A stretch of DNA of 22,518 nt from a virus, in IMG/VR virus record IMGVR_UViG_3300031972_000918, positions 1-22,518 of that record; one strand, given 5' to 3'. How positions within the stretch are numbered: position 1 is the first letter of the stretch; every line of letters starts with the position of its first letter. The notes under the pieces were generated by a model. It saw nothing but the letters and a program-made list of their open reading frames with translations. It ran no database searches and was not told the origin of the DNA. A program made the translations under genes and the position numbers. Positions 1 through 8,048 of the stretch are shown piece by piece.

Positions 1-2838
1 TCTTCCCTAAGAAAAGATAGTCTATTTAATGGAACTAAGGACATAACTAATTATAATTTACACTTGATTGAGAACACTTCAATAAAAGATAATACTTTAG
101 ACGATAATAGTGGTAATAGAATCAAACTACAAGACATTAATTATCAAACCGTTCCTATCAGTACCTCTGATTTTACTAATAATATTAAAAGAGTAGGTAT
201 GATGAGGATCACAGAAATGTGTTTTGATTTTTTGTATAATCCGTTTAACCCTGAAAAGGAATTAGAAAGTAGAATAGCCGCATCTCCTAATATAGATTTC
301 CATTTCTTTAATAATACTAGCGTGGGAAATATAGATGTCGGTGCTACTACTACTCAACATAATAGCGGGGATAGAAACAAAATAACATTTACAGGAAGTA
401 TAGCATTAGCAAATGGAGATAAATTAATAGATGATGAAGGTAACTTAATAGGTCAGGTAAATAATGCTTCTACTCCTACTACTTCTAACATTCACACCTT
501 TTCAGCAGATGTTAAATATACTAGCATTTCTGGAAGTAATGTAGTTCTTTCTTCTGGAACTATTTATAAATCAGTAGAAGCACTTGCATGGAATCCTGAA
601 ACTCCATTTAAAGGAGAAAATTTCTTACCTGCTGGTAGGGCTATTAATGTAAGTAGAAAACATCTTGGGGCGGTTATGCCAGATGAGTCTAAATTCTTTA
701 AAACACAAGGAAATGGTTTTGATGGGTCAAATCCTGTTTCTTTGCCAACTGATTCTGAAATAATTTTACCTTTCAGTAAAGCGGGAATAACTGGAATATC
801 GGGAACTACTGCTACTACTTCTGAATGTAGAGTCTTTGGTAATATGATAACTAGTCTTGACAATGATAATGACTACTATGAAGGAACTATGGCAGTTGCC
901 TTAAATAGATATGATATACGAGATGGAGGTAAGTATAAACTAGAAAAAGGAAATGTTTCGGATGTTTTAACTACTGGTGCTGAATTCGCAATATCTCCTG
1001 ATAATTTCTTTACTGTTAAAAGTGGTAATCATTTTAAAGACTTTACTCATGTCGGAGATACAAGCGCAGAGAATCACGCAGATAGTATTCCCTTTGCAGT
1101 AGATGGTATAATTTTAGGATTTAAATGTAGATTATGGATTGATACTAGTAGTAGAACCGATAATGCCACTATTGCATCTTCAAATGGTAACTTAAGAAAA
1201 AACACATTAGATGTAGATGGTAAAAATGAATTTTTGCAGTTTATGGATTTAACTGGTTGTTATTTGGTTATGGAAAAAGATGCTATTTTAGGAACTACTG
1301 GAACTGAAACTGGAGTAACGTACATGAATGAACGATTTCCAGAAGATATTGTTTATGTTGTTTCACATGAAATAGACCCAAGTAATCACGAAACTCATAT
1401 CTTAATAACAGATAAAGAATTGACTGATGATAGAGCATATAGAATCATGCAACCTAATGAAGTATGTATGTATGATTTTAGTCCAGAAGAGATTACTTTT
1501 AATAAATTATCAAGCAGATATACTAAAGTGATGGATGAAGATAAAACTTATAATATAAAATCTTCATACTTGTATCAAAGTGGTATATCTAACTTACACG
1601 AAAATGAAGCATTTTTATCTATGTATGTTATGTTAGATACTGATAAGCAAACTACCGATGACCACTTAATTATAAGGGATAATACTAAAATATACAGCGA
1701 ACTATTTACTGGGGATAATGACTATCCATTATATGCCACCGATGGTGAAAATGGTAAAAAAATAAATCTTAATGTTAGAACTCAAGAGAAAACAACAACG
1801 CCAGCAATAAGCAATATTTCAAAGCCATTTTTCTGTAAAGGGATAGTATCTTTAAGCCAAACCTTTACAATACAGGTATTTGACAATTTAAAAATAACCC
1901 CAACAAGAGCCTGTATTGGAACAACTGCTACAATAGCAAACGAAACTGAAGATTTAATTAATGAACTATTAGAAGAAAATAATATTGAATTTGAAATGAC
2001 AAATGACGACTATCCTTTATTCTTAGCACCCAATTATCAAGGTGTTGATTTATTCTCTGCAATTAATTATCTATTAGAACAAAAAGATATGACACTATTT
2101 GAAGAAAACGAAGTGTTCAAGATTAAGAATAGAAATGACGCTACTTTCTATAAGGGCATTGTTCTTAATGAAACTGGCAAATATCAAATATATGACTTTG
2201 AAGAATCTAAAAATATGTTTAACTTCTATAATCAAATTACAGTATATGGCCGTAATCATAAGAAAACTAGAAAAGATATAAGAAGCATTAACGAAAAAGG
2301 ATTGAAGGCTTTAGAAGTATTTGAGGATAAATTAACTACTCAAGAAGATGTAAATAAAGAAGCCTCTAAATTGCTTAGATTGCATTCTGCCAAAAATAAA
2401 AAACTTAAGGTAACTGTTGGACATGAAAACATATCTCAAATAAAAGTAGGGGATATTATTGGTTTAGAAATACCTAGAGAAAACATTCCTTTAAATCATT
2501 ACATGGTATTACAAATAGAATACCTATTAACTGGATTGATGGTTTTAGAACTGGGTAAATATAGTAAAGGATTAGAAGATAGGTTTGCTGAATTATTAAT
2601 AGATAATAAAAATATTAATTCTAAGGTAAGAAATCAATCTTTTAAAGAATCAGAGAGTCTGGACTTTTTAGAAGATATGAAAGTTAAAGGCTTAAGGGTG
2701 TTAATTAGAAAGAAAACTTTCCCTACAACTGGATTCCCATTAGGTTTCTCGATACCATTAAATACGGAAACCTCGCCTCTAGGAGCGTTAGGTGGGAGCC
2801 TTTCATACACTACTTTACTTGATGAGGAATTAGAATGA
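1..2838 (+). CDS. Tail hub/baseplate-like structural protein, 5' end outside window
   Basis: The reading frame is open from base 1; the first possible internal start is a TTG at 64, but 21 sense codons precede it, so the gene almost certainly begins upstream. At least 945 residues are visible. The first two thirds are rich in Thr, Ser, Asn and Gly with many short beta-type segments, as in virion proteins. The last third (about bases 2000-2600) resembles phage tail hub/tail-associated proteins (gp27/gpD-like): a segment ending in FYNQITVYGRN, a helical stretch, then KVGDIIGLEIP and a beta-rich LTGLMVLELGKYS segment. The extreme C-terminus is Gly/Leu/Thr-rich. Its stop overlaps the next gene's start by 4 bp (ATGA), and tail-fibre-like genes follow, which fits a hub or baseplate role at the tail tip. 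The hub assignment is inference from local motifs and context; a generic virion structural role is much surer. Confidence 0.6.
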   Translation, partial: SSLRKDSLFNGTKDITNYNLHLIENTSIKDNTLDDNSGNRIKLQDINYQTVPISTSDFTNNIKRVGMMRITEMCFDFLYNPFNPEKELESRIAASPNIDFHFFNNTSVGNIDVGATTTQHNSGDRNKITFTGSIALANGDKLIDDEGNLIGQVNNASTPTTSNIHTFSADVKYTSISGSNVVLSSGTIYKSVEALAWNPETPFKGENFLPAGRAINVSRKHLGAVMPDESKFFKTQGNGFDGSNPVSLPTDSEIILPFSKAGITGISGTTATTSECRVFGNMITSLDNDNDYYEGTMAVALNRYDIRDGGKYKLEKGNVSDVLTTGAEFAISPDNFFTVKSGNHFKDFTHVGDTSAENHADSIPFAVDGIILGFKCRLWIDTSSRTDNATIASSNGNLRKNTLDVDGKNEFLQFMDLTGCYLVMEKDAILGTTGTETGVTYMNERFPEDIVYVVSHEIDPSNHETHILITDKELTDDRAYRIMQPNEVCMYDFSPEEITFNKLSSRYTKVMDEDKTYNIKSSYLYQSGISNLHENEAFLSMYVMLDTDKQTTDDHLIIRDNTKIYSELFTGDNDYPLYATDGENGKKINLNVRTQEKTTTPAISNISKPFFCKGIVSLSQTFTIQVFDNLKITPTRACIGTTATIANETEDLINELLEENNIEFEMTNDDYPLFLAPNYQGVDLFSAINYLLEQKDMTLFEENEVFKIKNRNDATFYKGIVLNETGKYQIYDFEESKNMFNFYNQITVYGRNHKKTRKDIRSINEKGLKALEVFEDKLTTQEDVNKEASKLLRLHSAKNKKLKVTVGHENISQIKVGDIIGLEIPRENIPLNHYMVLQIEYLLTGLMVLELGKYSKGLEDRFAELLIDNKNINSKVRNQSFKESESLDFLEDMKVKGLRVLIRKKTFPTTGFPLGFSIPLNTETSPLGALGGSLSYTTLLDEELE

Positions 2839-3185
2839 TTACAGATAAATTAAAAGAATTAGTCGCTACATATATACAAGGTACTGCTATTAATAGTGGA
2901 AAAATTGGTCAAGGTGGCAATTCAACTAGTCCTGCCGCAACAACCTTAGATGTTGCATTAACTACTGCAACTTCAGTATTCAATGCGATAAAATCAGACA
3001 CTAATGTAGTAGAAGTTCAAGCGGTTTTTCAAGGTTCATCTGCTAGTATGACAGGTAAAGTAATTAGAGAATATGGTATCTTAGATTCGTCTAATAATTT
3101 ATTAGCAAGAGTTAATTTTGATGGAATCGGGCCATTTGCATCAAATGAAAATTTAGAAGTCTTTTTCTTATTAGAGGTGGAATAA
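2835..3185 (+). CDS. Small tail/fibre-associated structural protein
   Basis: 116 residues, starting at an ATG that overlaps the stop of the hub-like gene by 4 bp. The N-terminal helix is followed by an Ala/Thr/Ser-rich low-complexity part and a C-terminal beta-rich part with IREYGILDSSNNLLARVNF. The pattern 'ExGlxDxxxxLlARxxF' is common in phage tail-fibre N-terminal and tail-collar domains, where it docks the fibre to the baseplate. It lies between the hub-like gene and the fibre-like gene, matching a connector role. No enzymatic motif or membrane segment is visible. The exact family is not certain. Confidence 0.55.
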   Translation: MITDKLKELVATYIQGTAINSGKIGQGGNSTSPAATTLDVALTTATSVFNAIKSDTNVVEVQAVFQGSSASMTGKVIREYGILDSSNNLLARVNFDGIGPFASNENLEVFFLLEVE

Positions 3186-3186
3186 T

Positions 3187-4470
3187 ATGGCAGATAACAA
3201 CCCATTTTTTATTAGTACAGAAGGAACAGGGATTACATTTGGACAAATTGATGACTTAGTAGATTTCCCACATTCGGGAATCATTAAAGCATTAAATCAA
3301 ATGTCAAAAGGAAACTACGCAATTAAAACTACAAACGGTTTTAATATTACACAAAGTTCTTCTGACCCTATTATTACAGTAGCGGCAGGGCAATACTTTA
3401 GAGATGGAAAAAAGTATTCTGCCTCCCAAACTACATTTAATGCCGCCGCTTTTACTGCAACATCAGATAATAGTTATTATTTAATTGTAGTAGATTCATC
3501 GAATGTAGTTAGATTAAGAGTTCCTACTGCAACTAATAGAGTAGCACAATTTACTGCGGGAGATACTATTATTGCTATGTTAGAATATTCTTCAACTACA
3601 TCTAATGGTGCTAGAAGGGTTCAATTCTTTACAACTGAAAAAGCCGCTAATACATTAAGTGTTGGTAGAGATAATTCTGGATATACAGAATCTTTGGAAA
3701 TATTTAGTAATGCTGGAGATGCTCAAATTAGAGCAAAGGAATCAGATAAAGATATGGAATTCTATGTCAATGATGGGGGAGTTGATACCTTAGCATTTTA
3801 TATTAATGCAGATGTTGGTGGAAGAGTTAATGGATTAAAATTAGACAATCAGTTATTTATTAAAGAACAAAGTTCTGCTGCTAGTGATACTGCATCACTA
3901 GGACAACTTTGGGTAAAAAACGAAATACCCAATGCTTTATTCTTTACTGATGATACTGGTCAAGATACTAGAATTACAGAAAATGGTAGTTTAGCAGTAA
4001 CAAATACATTAGTAAGATACGGATTAACGAACGATAAATCATTATCTACTGGTTCAAGATATACTTTTACAAGTGGTGATTTTACAGCATATGCCGAAGA
4101 TACTAACTCAGTTACCTTTTCAGGAGAAAATATTACCTTAAAAGGCGCAGGTATTTTTGAAGTTAATCTTTATGGATATTTTCTTGGAGACACCGCTAAT
4201 GCACAATTAGAATTCGATTTATCAATAGGCGACGGAAACCAACATAATAAATATGCTTATAATAGAACTATTATTACTTTAAATGCAGTAGTTAGATTTT
4301 CTCAATTTACTACTGCTACTATCAAAACAACAGGAGATACTGTTATTAAATTAAGTGGATATATTGTTTGGTCTGGTGCTAATACAGAATTTCTTGCTAC
4401 TGGAAGTTCTGACCCTCAATCTGCTAATAATCCACAATATACTGCATTTACAATAAGGAAGGTGGCATGA
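3187..4470 (+). CDS. Tail fibre / receptor-binding protein with C1q/TNF-like C-terminus
   Basis: 427 residues, preceded by a strong GAGGTGG ribosome-binding site a few bases before the ATG. Residues about 1-150 form a beta-rich N-terminal region (ITVAAGQYFRDGKKYS, DNSYYLIVVDSS) like the baseplate-attachment parts of phage fibres. The middle holds SLGQLWVKNEIPNALFFTDD (about 238-256), a motif frequently met in marine phage fibre and host-specificity proteins. The region from about 300 to the end (FTAYAEDTNSVTFSG, GAGIFEVNLYGYF, YTAFTIRKVA) has the strand pattern and closing hydrophobic strand of a C1q/TNF-like jelly-roll head, which usually trimerises and binds receptors. Host recognition at the cell surface is therefore the likely role. 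The domain calls are by eye. Confidence 0.6.
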   Translation: MADNNPFFISTEGTGITFGQIDDLVDFPHSGIIKALNQMSKGNYAIKTTNGFNITQSSSDPIITVAAGQYFRDGKKYSASQTTFNAAAFTATSDNSYYLIVVDSSNVVRLRVPTATNRVAQFTAGDTIIAMLEYSSTTSNGARRVQFFTTEKAANTLSVGRDNSGYTESLEIFSNAGDAQIRAKESDKDMEFYVNDGGVDTLAFYINADVGGRVNGLKLDNQLFIKEQSSAASDTASLGQLWVKNEIPNALFFTDDTGQDTRITENGSLAVTNTLVRYGLTNDKSLSTGSRYTFTSGDFTAYAEDTNSVTFSGENITLKGAGIFEVNLYGYFLGDTANAQLEFDLSIGDGNQHNKYAYNRTIITLNAVVRFSQFTTATIKTTGDTVIKLSGYIVWSGANTEFLATGSSDPQSANNPQYTAFTIRKVA

Positions 4471-4661
4471 TGGCTTGTATGAAAGATTTTTTAGAAACTA
4501 ATTATCCCTTAGTTGATTGGACAGATTTATCACCTTCAATATTTAAATCAATAGATGAAAACGGCATTAGAACAATTAAATTAAATTTAGCCAACTGGCC
4601 GAGCAATGTTTATTCTACTCCACCAACTCAGACAGAAATTACTAATTGGCACAATTCGTGA
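4467..4661 (+). CDS. Small unknown protein after the tail fibre
   Basis: 64 residues beginning MMACMKDFLE; the first ATG overlaps the fibre stop by 4 bp and an AAGGAAGGTGG sequence lies just upstream. The protein is Trp/Pro/Asn-rich with a C-terminal segment TPPTQTEITNWHNS. No signal peptide or membrane segment is visible. Small proteins encoded right after a fibre gene are often fibre-assembly chaperones or tail accessory proteins, but no family motif supports that here, so it is left as unknown. Confidence 0.55.
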   Translation: MMACMKDFLETNYPLVDWTDLSPSIFKSIDENGIRTIKLNLANWPSNVYSTPPTQTEITNWHNS

Positions 4662-4744
4662 TTAACATGGAATTGTGTATATTAGGTATTATAGCCTTTG
4701 TCGGTGGATTTCTTGCAACATGGTTAGCCACAATTGGCGATTAA
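4658..4744 (+). CDS. Tiny single-span membrane protein
   Basis: A 28-codon frame starting at a GTG that overlaps the preceding stop as GTGA; an in-frame ATG at 4667 would give 25 residues. The product is almost entirely one hydrophobic helix (ILGIIAFVGGFLATWLATIG) ending in Asp. It is the last gene of the rightward block and ends 19 bases before the hairpin. The GTGA junction matches how neighbouring genes abut. Hydrophobic mini-proteins at the end of late operons can act in lysis or membrane targeting, but that is only a guess. No obvious Shine-Dalgarno motif is present. Confidence 0.4.
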   Translation: MINMELCILGIIAFVGGFLATWLATIGD

Positions 4745-4763
4745 AAAATTTAAAAAAAAAATT

Positions 4764-4795
4764 GAGGCGAGGCAACAATTAAGTTACCTCGCCTC
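4764..4795. terminator. Hairpin terminator between convergent transcription units
   Basis: A 13-bp inverted repeat (4764-4776 and 4783-4795, one C/A mismatch at 4773/4786) encloses a 6-base AATTAA loop; the arms are built on GAGGCGAGG/CCTCGCCTC and are far more GC-rich than their surroundings. It lies between the last rightward gene and the last leftward gene, whose stop codon is immediately adjacent at 4796. The flanking 4745-4761 run (mostly A on +) becomes a T-tract following the hairpin on the minus strand, so the arrangement is hairpin plus U-tract for leftward transcripts. There is no equivalent T-run for rightward transcripts, though the hairpin itself could also stop them. Confidence 0.75.
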
Positions 4796-4939
4796 TCAAT
4801 CAGTCTTTACAGACCAAATCTTAAAACATTCTCGACATTCCCAAAGTTTAATTTGTTCAGTTGAACCCACATAGAATCCAACTAAACGCTTCGCTAAAGT
4901 ATTAACTCCACAATAGCAACACTTTTGTTTTAATGTCAT
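4796..4939 (-). CDS. Zinc-ribbon miniprotein
   Basis: 47 residues starting at ATG 4939, overlapping the stop of the preceding membrane miniprotein by 4 bp (ATGA). It contains C7-x2-C10 and C35-x2-C38, a classic zinc-ribbon spacing with 24 residues between knuckles, plus aromatic and basic residues (KLWECRECFKIW). This suggests nucleic-acid or protein binding, and such proteins are common as viral transcription or replication accessories. It is the last gene of the leftward array and its stop touches the terminator hairpin. The specific role is unknown. Confidence 0.6.
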   Translation of the reverse strand: MTLKQKCCYCGVNTLAKRLVGFYVGSTEQIKLWECRECFKIWSVKTD

Positions 4940-5088
4940 TGTTGCCCTTCGCCTTTATTTTGCATTAGCCTTCTCATATAATCTTCAACGCTTTCATCGG
5001 TGATATTTCTACCACCAAATGCGGCGAAGAAGAGTAGCATGAGAACTACTAAGAAAATAATAAGAAAGAACCAATCCCAGCCTTCCAT
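4936..5088 (-). CDS. Small single-pass membrane protein
   Basis: 50 residues starting at ATG 5088, whose A is the last base of the upstream exonuclease stop (TAATG). MEGWDW is followed by a hydrophobic stretch (FFLIIFLVVLMLLFFAAFGG) and a charged tail (ITDESVEDYMRRLMQNKGEGQQ), the pattern of an N-terminal membrane anchor with a short cytoplasmic tail. The next gene starts inside its stop. No family is recognised; its coupling to both neighbours argues that it is a true gene. Confidence 0.55.
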   Translation of the reverse strand: MEGWDWFFLIIFLVVLMLLFFAAFGGRNITDESVEDYMRRLMQNKGEGQQ

Positions 5089-5681
5089 TACCAATTCACC
5101 TCCAATTCAACAAACTCTTCTTTATCAACAGAAAATGCCTTAACAATTCCGTTATCTTGACCATACTTCCAAAGGTCATAAACTAATTGAGTATCTTTCA
5201 TACAATACTCAACTACTTCATCATATTGACCCATCTTCCATAATTTAGGAGCATCTGCACTATCCATGAGTTTAAAGTCATCCATAGTACATTTAACTAA
5301 ATTACTTAGTGGGAACCTTTCTCCATGTTCTTTATTTAAAATTCTACTAGTGTCAATATACTTCTTTTCATCTAAATACTTATGTATACAATGAATATCA
5401 ACTGAATCTCTAAGAATCGCTAAATCAAATGAAGCAATGTTATGTCCTAACAATACTCCACCCTTTTGTAAATGGTCATCTAAATCATACTTGAGTTCTC
5501 TAATAGATTTAATTACATGACCAGACTTAGCAAAGTTATCTACTGGTTCATCAACATATACTGTTCCATTCTTTCCATCCCAAGTAGCAACAGTAGATAC
5601 TTGAAACATATGGGTATTTCCAAAACCACCAATATCATGAGACATATTCTTAGTCTCTAAATCAATAGCCAATACTGACAT
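5088..5681 (-). CDS. DEDDy 3'-5' exonuclease (RNase H-like fold)
   Basis: 197 residues. The exonuclease signature is complete: Exo I AIDLET with D7 and E9, Exo II GHNIASFDL with D86, and Exo III YCMKD with Y159 and D163 (YxxxD). This is the DEDDy subfamily related to the proofreading domain of family B polymerases, acting on 3' ends with two metal ions. There is no polymerase domain, so it is a stand-alone nuclease, perhaps for proofreading in trans, end processing or host nucleic-acid turnover. An AGGATTGA motif precedes the ATG; the gap to the previous gene is 5 bp. Confidence 0.85.
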   Translation of the reverse strand: MSVLAIDLETKNMSHDIGGFGNTHMFQVSTVATWDGKNGTVYVDEPVDNFAKSGHVIKSIRELKYDLDDHLQKGGVLLGHNIASFDLAILRDSVDIHCIHKYLDEKKYIDTSRILNKEHGERFPLSNLVKCTMDDFKLMDSADAPKLWKMGQYDEVVEYCMKDTQLVYDLWKYGQDNGIVKAFSVDKEEFVELEVNW

Positions 5682-5686
5682 TTAAA

Positions 5687-5908
5687 TCAATCCTGCGACC
5701 AAAGTTTGGAAATCTTTTCTGTTTCTTTATCTGTCTTTTCTTCTTCAACATCAATTCGACGCTTTAAAAAGCAAACAATATTATTCCCTGCTACTGTTAG
5801 CATAGAACAACATTCCCAACCATCTGCACCATAGGTGTCTAATGATTCAATTATTACTTTTGGGCCTTTTGATACCTCAAAGACAAGGTATGTGTTTTCA
5901 TATTTCAT
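5687..5908 (-). CDS. DUF4177-like small protein
   Basis: 73 residues; the ATG overlaps the upstream stop by 4 bp and follows GGAGAGGAAAAAG. The core KYENTYLVFE ... LDTYGADGWECCSML ... NNIVCFLKRR matches the DUF4177 pattern (N-terminal strand, 'lnxlgxxGWElvsv', closing 'fKRr' strand), a small alpha/beta domain of unknown function common in phages. The C-terminal 25 residues are Glu/Lys-rich and probably disordered. The family match is by eye. Confidence 0.6.
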   Translation of the reverse strand: MKYENTYLVFEVSKGPKVIIESLDTYGADGWECCSMLTVAGNNIVCFLKRRIDVEEEKTDKETEKISKLWSQD

Positions 5909-7356
5909 TCTTTTTCCTCTCCTATATATTTTACAAATACTGAACGCCCAACTTTTTCTTGTCCGAACATATGCGATATTGTCTTAAAATAATTATAAAT
6001 ACTGGGTCTGCTCTTTTTACTTTCTTTTTGAACTTCATCTAAGTATTTCTTCTTACTAATGAACCCATCTTCATCTTTATCCATTTCTGCATATACTTTG
6101 ATAAATACTGAAAGTGCGCTCTTTTCATGAGTCTGCTTGCGTCGGGTGCGTAGGCTACGATTCAACCACTCAACTAATGTGCTATAACATTGTCGGACAA
6201 TAGCCGCCGCTTGACGGACATTATTACCAGTTACAATGAATTTTTTGCTTTTATCTGTAATGGAAGGACTTTCTGCAACTGAACATAATACGCTCAATTT
6301 CATCAATGTTTCCATCAATCTAGTAGTAAAGTTACCTGCGATGTCTTTAACCTCACTTCTCTCAGATTGAATGAAATTGTGCATACTCTCATATTCTAAT
6401 AATAATACATCGTTAAATCCTTGAGCATAGGTCATTGTATCTAATGGATTACGCCCTACTTCTTCAAACCTAGTCTTAACTTCTGAATAGATATTATAGA
6501 AAGCATTAGCAAATCTTTCGATAGGTTGGGTAACTTCGACATATGTTCCTGCTAAAGCAATTTGTTCTCTTCTCATCTTATCTTGAATATAAGGAGGGAC
6601 TTCCCAAACATAACATAACATTCTTTGTAGAACACCTTTTTCTGCCATTACATCTTCTAGGTTCTTAGGGCAATAAGTCATTGCTAATACTGACCTTTCA
6701 GAAAAACATTCCATGACATCTCCTTCTTTAAGTTTCTTAGTAATAACCCAAGACTCCCCTGCTAATGTATTCATTAAAGTATTCAAATATACAATAGAAC
6801 TTTCTTTATGTTGGGTTGCTTTAAACACACCAGAATATTCAAATTCATCCCAATGTGCTAATCCACTTCCTTCTAAAGCCCCTGCAATTCTTTCCCACGA
6901 TTCATCACCATCTTCATCTTGACCTTTTTTATAATAACCAATTAAAGAAGCATCGGTATAATCTGTCAATGAAAACGTATCAAATACTTTTGGGATAGCA
7001 ATATCGTTTCTAACTGCTCTAGGATGACTACCATCTTCATTAATCTTTTTAAATACACTTTTAGCAATTGGCCCAATAAAATTGTATAAGGTAGACTTAC
7101 CAGTACCAGATGTCTGAATCCAACAAAAGTGGATTCTACTATCTAAGATATTTCTTCCTTTAGGTATTTGCACAAAGTCTTTACTTATTTGCCCTAAGAT
7201 ATTAAAGAAAGATATAGCCGCAGGTATCTCATTATAGTGAGATACTTCTACTGCTGACTTCTGAAAGTCTCTTACCACTCTAGGTAAGGATTCAGATACT
7301 ACTGCCCTTTCTTCAAATATTGCTTCATATTCTTCTTCTTCATATTCTTCATTCAT
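5905..7356 (-). CDS. DUF3987-like P-loop ATPase, probable replicative helicase
   Basis: 483 residues. The N-terminus is a Glu-rich tract. A Walker A motif TSGTGKST (K87) and a Walker B LAHWDEF (D170, E171) define a helicase-like ATPase core; the segments NEIPAAISFFNILG before Walker A and SVLAMTYCPKNLEDVMAEKGVLQRML (about 222-246) after it resemble DUF3987/virus helicase proteins. The helical region at about 336-400 (RLMETLMKLSVLCSVAE...AAIVRQCYSTLVEWL) is similar to the C-terminal helical part of that group. A winged-helix-like C-terminus (about 408-475) could bind DNA. Start ATG follows AAGGTGAAAAT and overlaps the ERCC4 gene stop by 4 bp. Linked to primase and polymerase, it probably serves as the replicative helicase, and no MCM is seen in this window. 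ATPase is sure; the helicase role is inferred. Confidence 0.65.
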   Translation of the reverse strand: MNEEYEEEEYEAIFEERAVVSESLPRVVRDFQKSAVEVSHYNEIPAAISFFNILGQISKDFVQIPKGRNILDSRIHFCWIQTSGTGKSTLYNFIGPIAKSVFKKINEDGSHPRAVRNDIAIPKVFDTFSLTDYTDASLIGYYKKGQDEDGDESWERIAGALEGSGLAHWDEFEYSGVFKATQHKESSIVYLNTLMNTLAGESWVITKKLKEGDVMECFSERSVLAMTYCPKNLEDVMAEKGVLQRMLCYVWEVPPYIQDKMRREQIALAGTYVEVTQPIERFANAFYNIYSEVKTRFEEVGRNPLDTMTYAQGFNDVLLLEYESMHNFIQSERSEVKDIAGNFTTRLMETLMKLSVLCSVAESPSITDKSKKFIVTGNNVRQAAAIVRQCYSTLVEWLNRSLRTRRKQTHEKSALSVFIKVYAEMDKDEDGFISKKKYLDEVQKESKKSRPSIYNYFKTISHMFGQEKVGRSVFVKYIGEEKE

Positions 7357-8048
7357 ATTTTCACCTTCATTTCTGAATTTAATACATTGATTATTCTGTC
7401 TGCTAATACTTTTCCAAACCCTTCTAGTTTTTGTATTTCAAAACTAGTTTGTTCTCCTATTTCCATAACAGACCCAAAGTTATCAATGAGTAACTTTGCT
7501 TTTTTATAGGATACACCTTTTATACTTGTTAATAAATCTAATCTCAAATCATCAGTAGATACTCGTTTAAAGACCTGTGGCCTAATATTATCTCTTTTGA
7601 TTGGTTGCATTTTACATATTGCAGTAATGATAGAAGATGCTTCTTCTTCACTATGAACCCAAAATGGTTTCGCATCCATATCTAATGTTATTCGACCCAA
7701 TGCTCCTAGAAATTTATTTCTCATCATTATCTTTCTAGCATGGGGTGGTAATTTACTTTGTGAATGTTCAACAATATTATATATTGCTTCTTCTAAATCA
7801 CCATAAATAATTACTACATTAGTATGATAATGCCTATCCATGTTATCTAATTGAGTCCATAGTCTTTTAGACATTACAGAACCAATAAAGTCTTGAACAG
7901 ACTTTGCTTCAAAGCAAACATTATCAAATACATAATCGCCTATTTCTAGCCACTTCTTTTCCATTTGTATGTTCAGTCTTTTTGCTTTATCTTCTACTAA
8001 GTGTACTAACTTAGAACCTTTCTTTTCTCTTGAATCAATTATTAACAT
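7353..8048 (-). CDS. XPF/ERCC4-family structure-specific nuclease with (HhH)2
   Basis: 231 residues. The N-terminal ERCC4 nuclease fold shows IDSREKK (D5, R7, E8), EIGDYVF (GDY 37-39) and FEAKSVQDFIGSV (E47, K49, D53), followed by R62 and Q66. The family consensus is V/I-ERK-x3-D; here the Arg is replaced by Ala48. Two helix-hairpin-helix units follow (SIKGVSYKKAKLLIDNFGS at about 175-193 and LEGFGKVLADRI at about 208-219), as in archaeal XPF and Mus81. Members cut branched or flap DNA during repair and recombination. The start overlaps the primase stop by 14 bp and follows TTGGAGGTT, a strong ribosome-binding site. No Hef-type helicase domain is attached. Confidence 0.85.
   Translation of the reverse strand: MLIIDSREKKGSKLVHLVEDKAKRLNIQMEKKWLEIGDYVFDNVCFEAKSVQDFIGSVMSKRLWTQLDNMDRHYHTNVVIIYGDLEEAIYNIVEHSQSKLPPHARKIMMRNKFLGALGRITLDMDAKPFWVHSEEEASSIITAICKMQPIKRDNIRPQVFKRVSTDDLRLDLLTSIKGVSYKKAKLLIDNFGSVMEIGEQTSFEIQKLEGFGKVLADRIINVLNSEMKVKI

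Noticed and set aside
6046-6081. EF-hand-like DKDEDGFISKKK loop in the helicase-like ATPase
   Set aside because: The twelfth position is Lys instead of Glu/Asp and no paired EF-hand is present; it lies in a winged-helix-like region, so calcium binding is unlikely.
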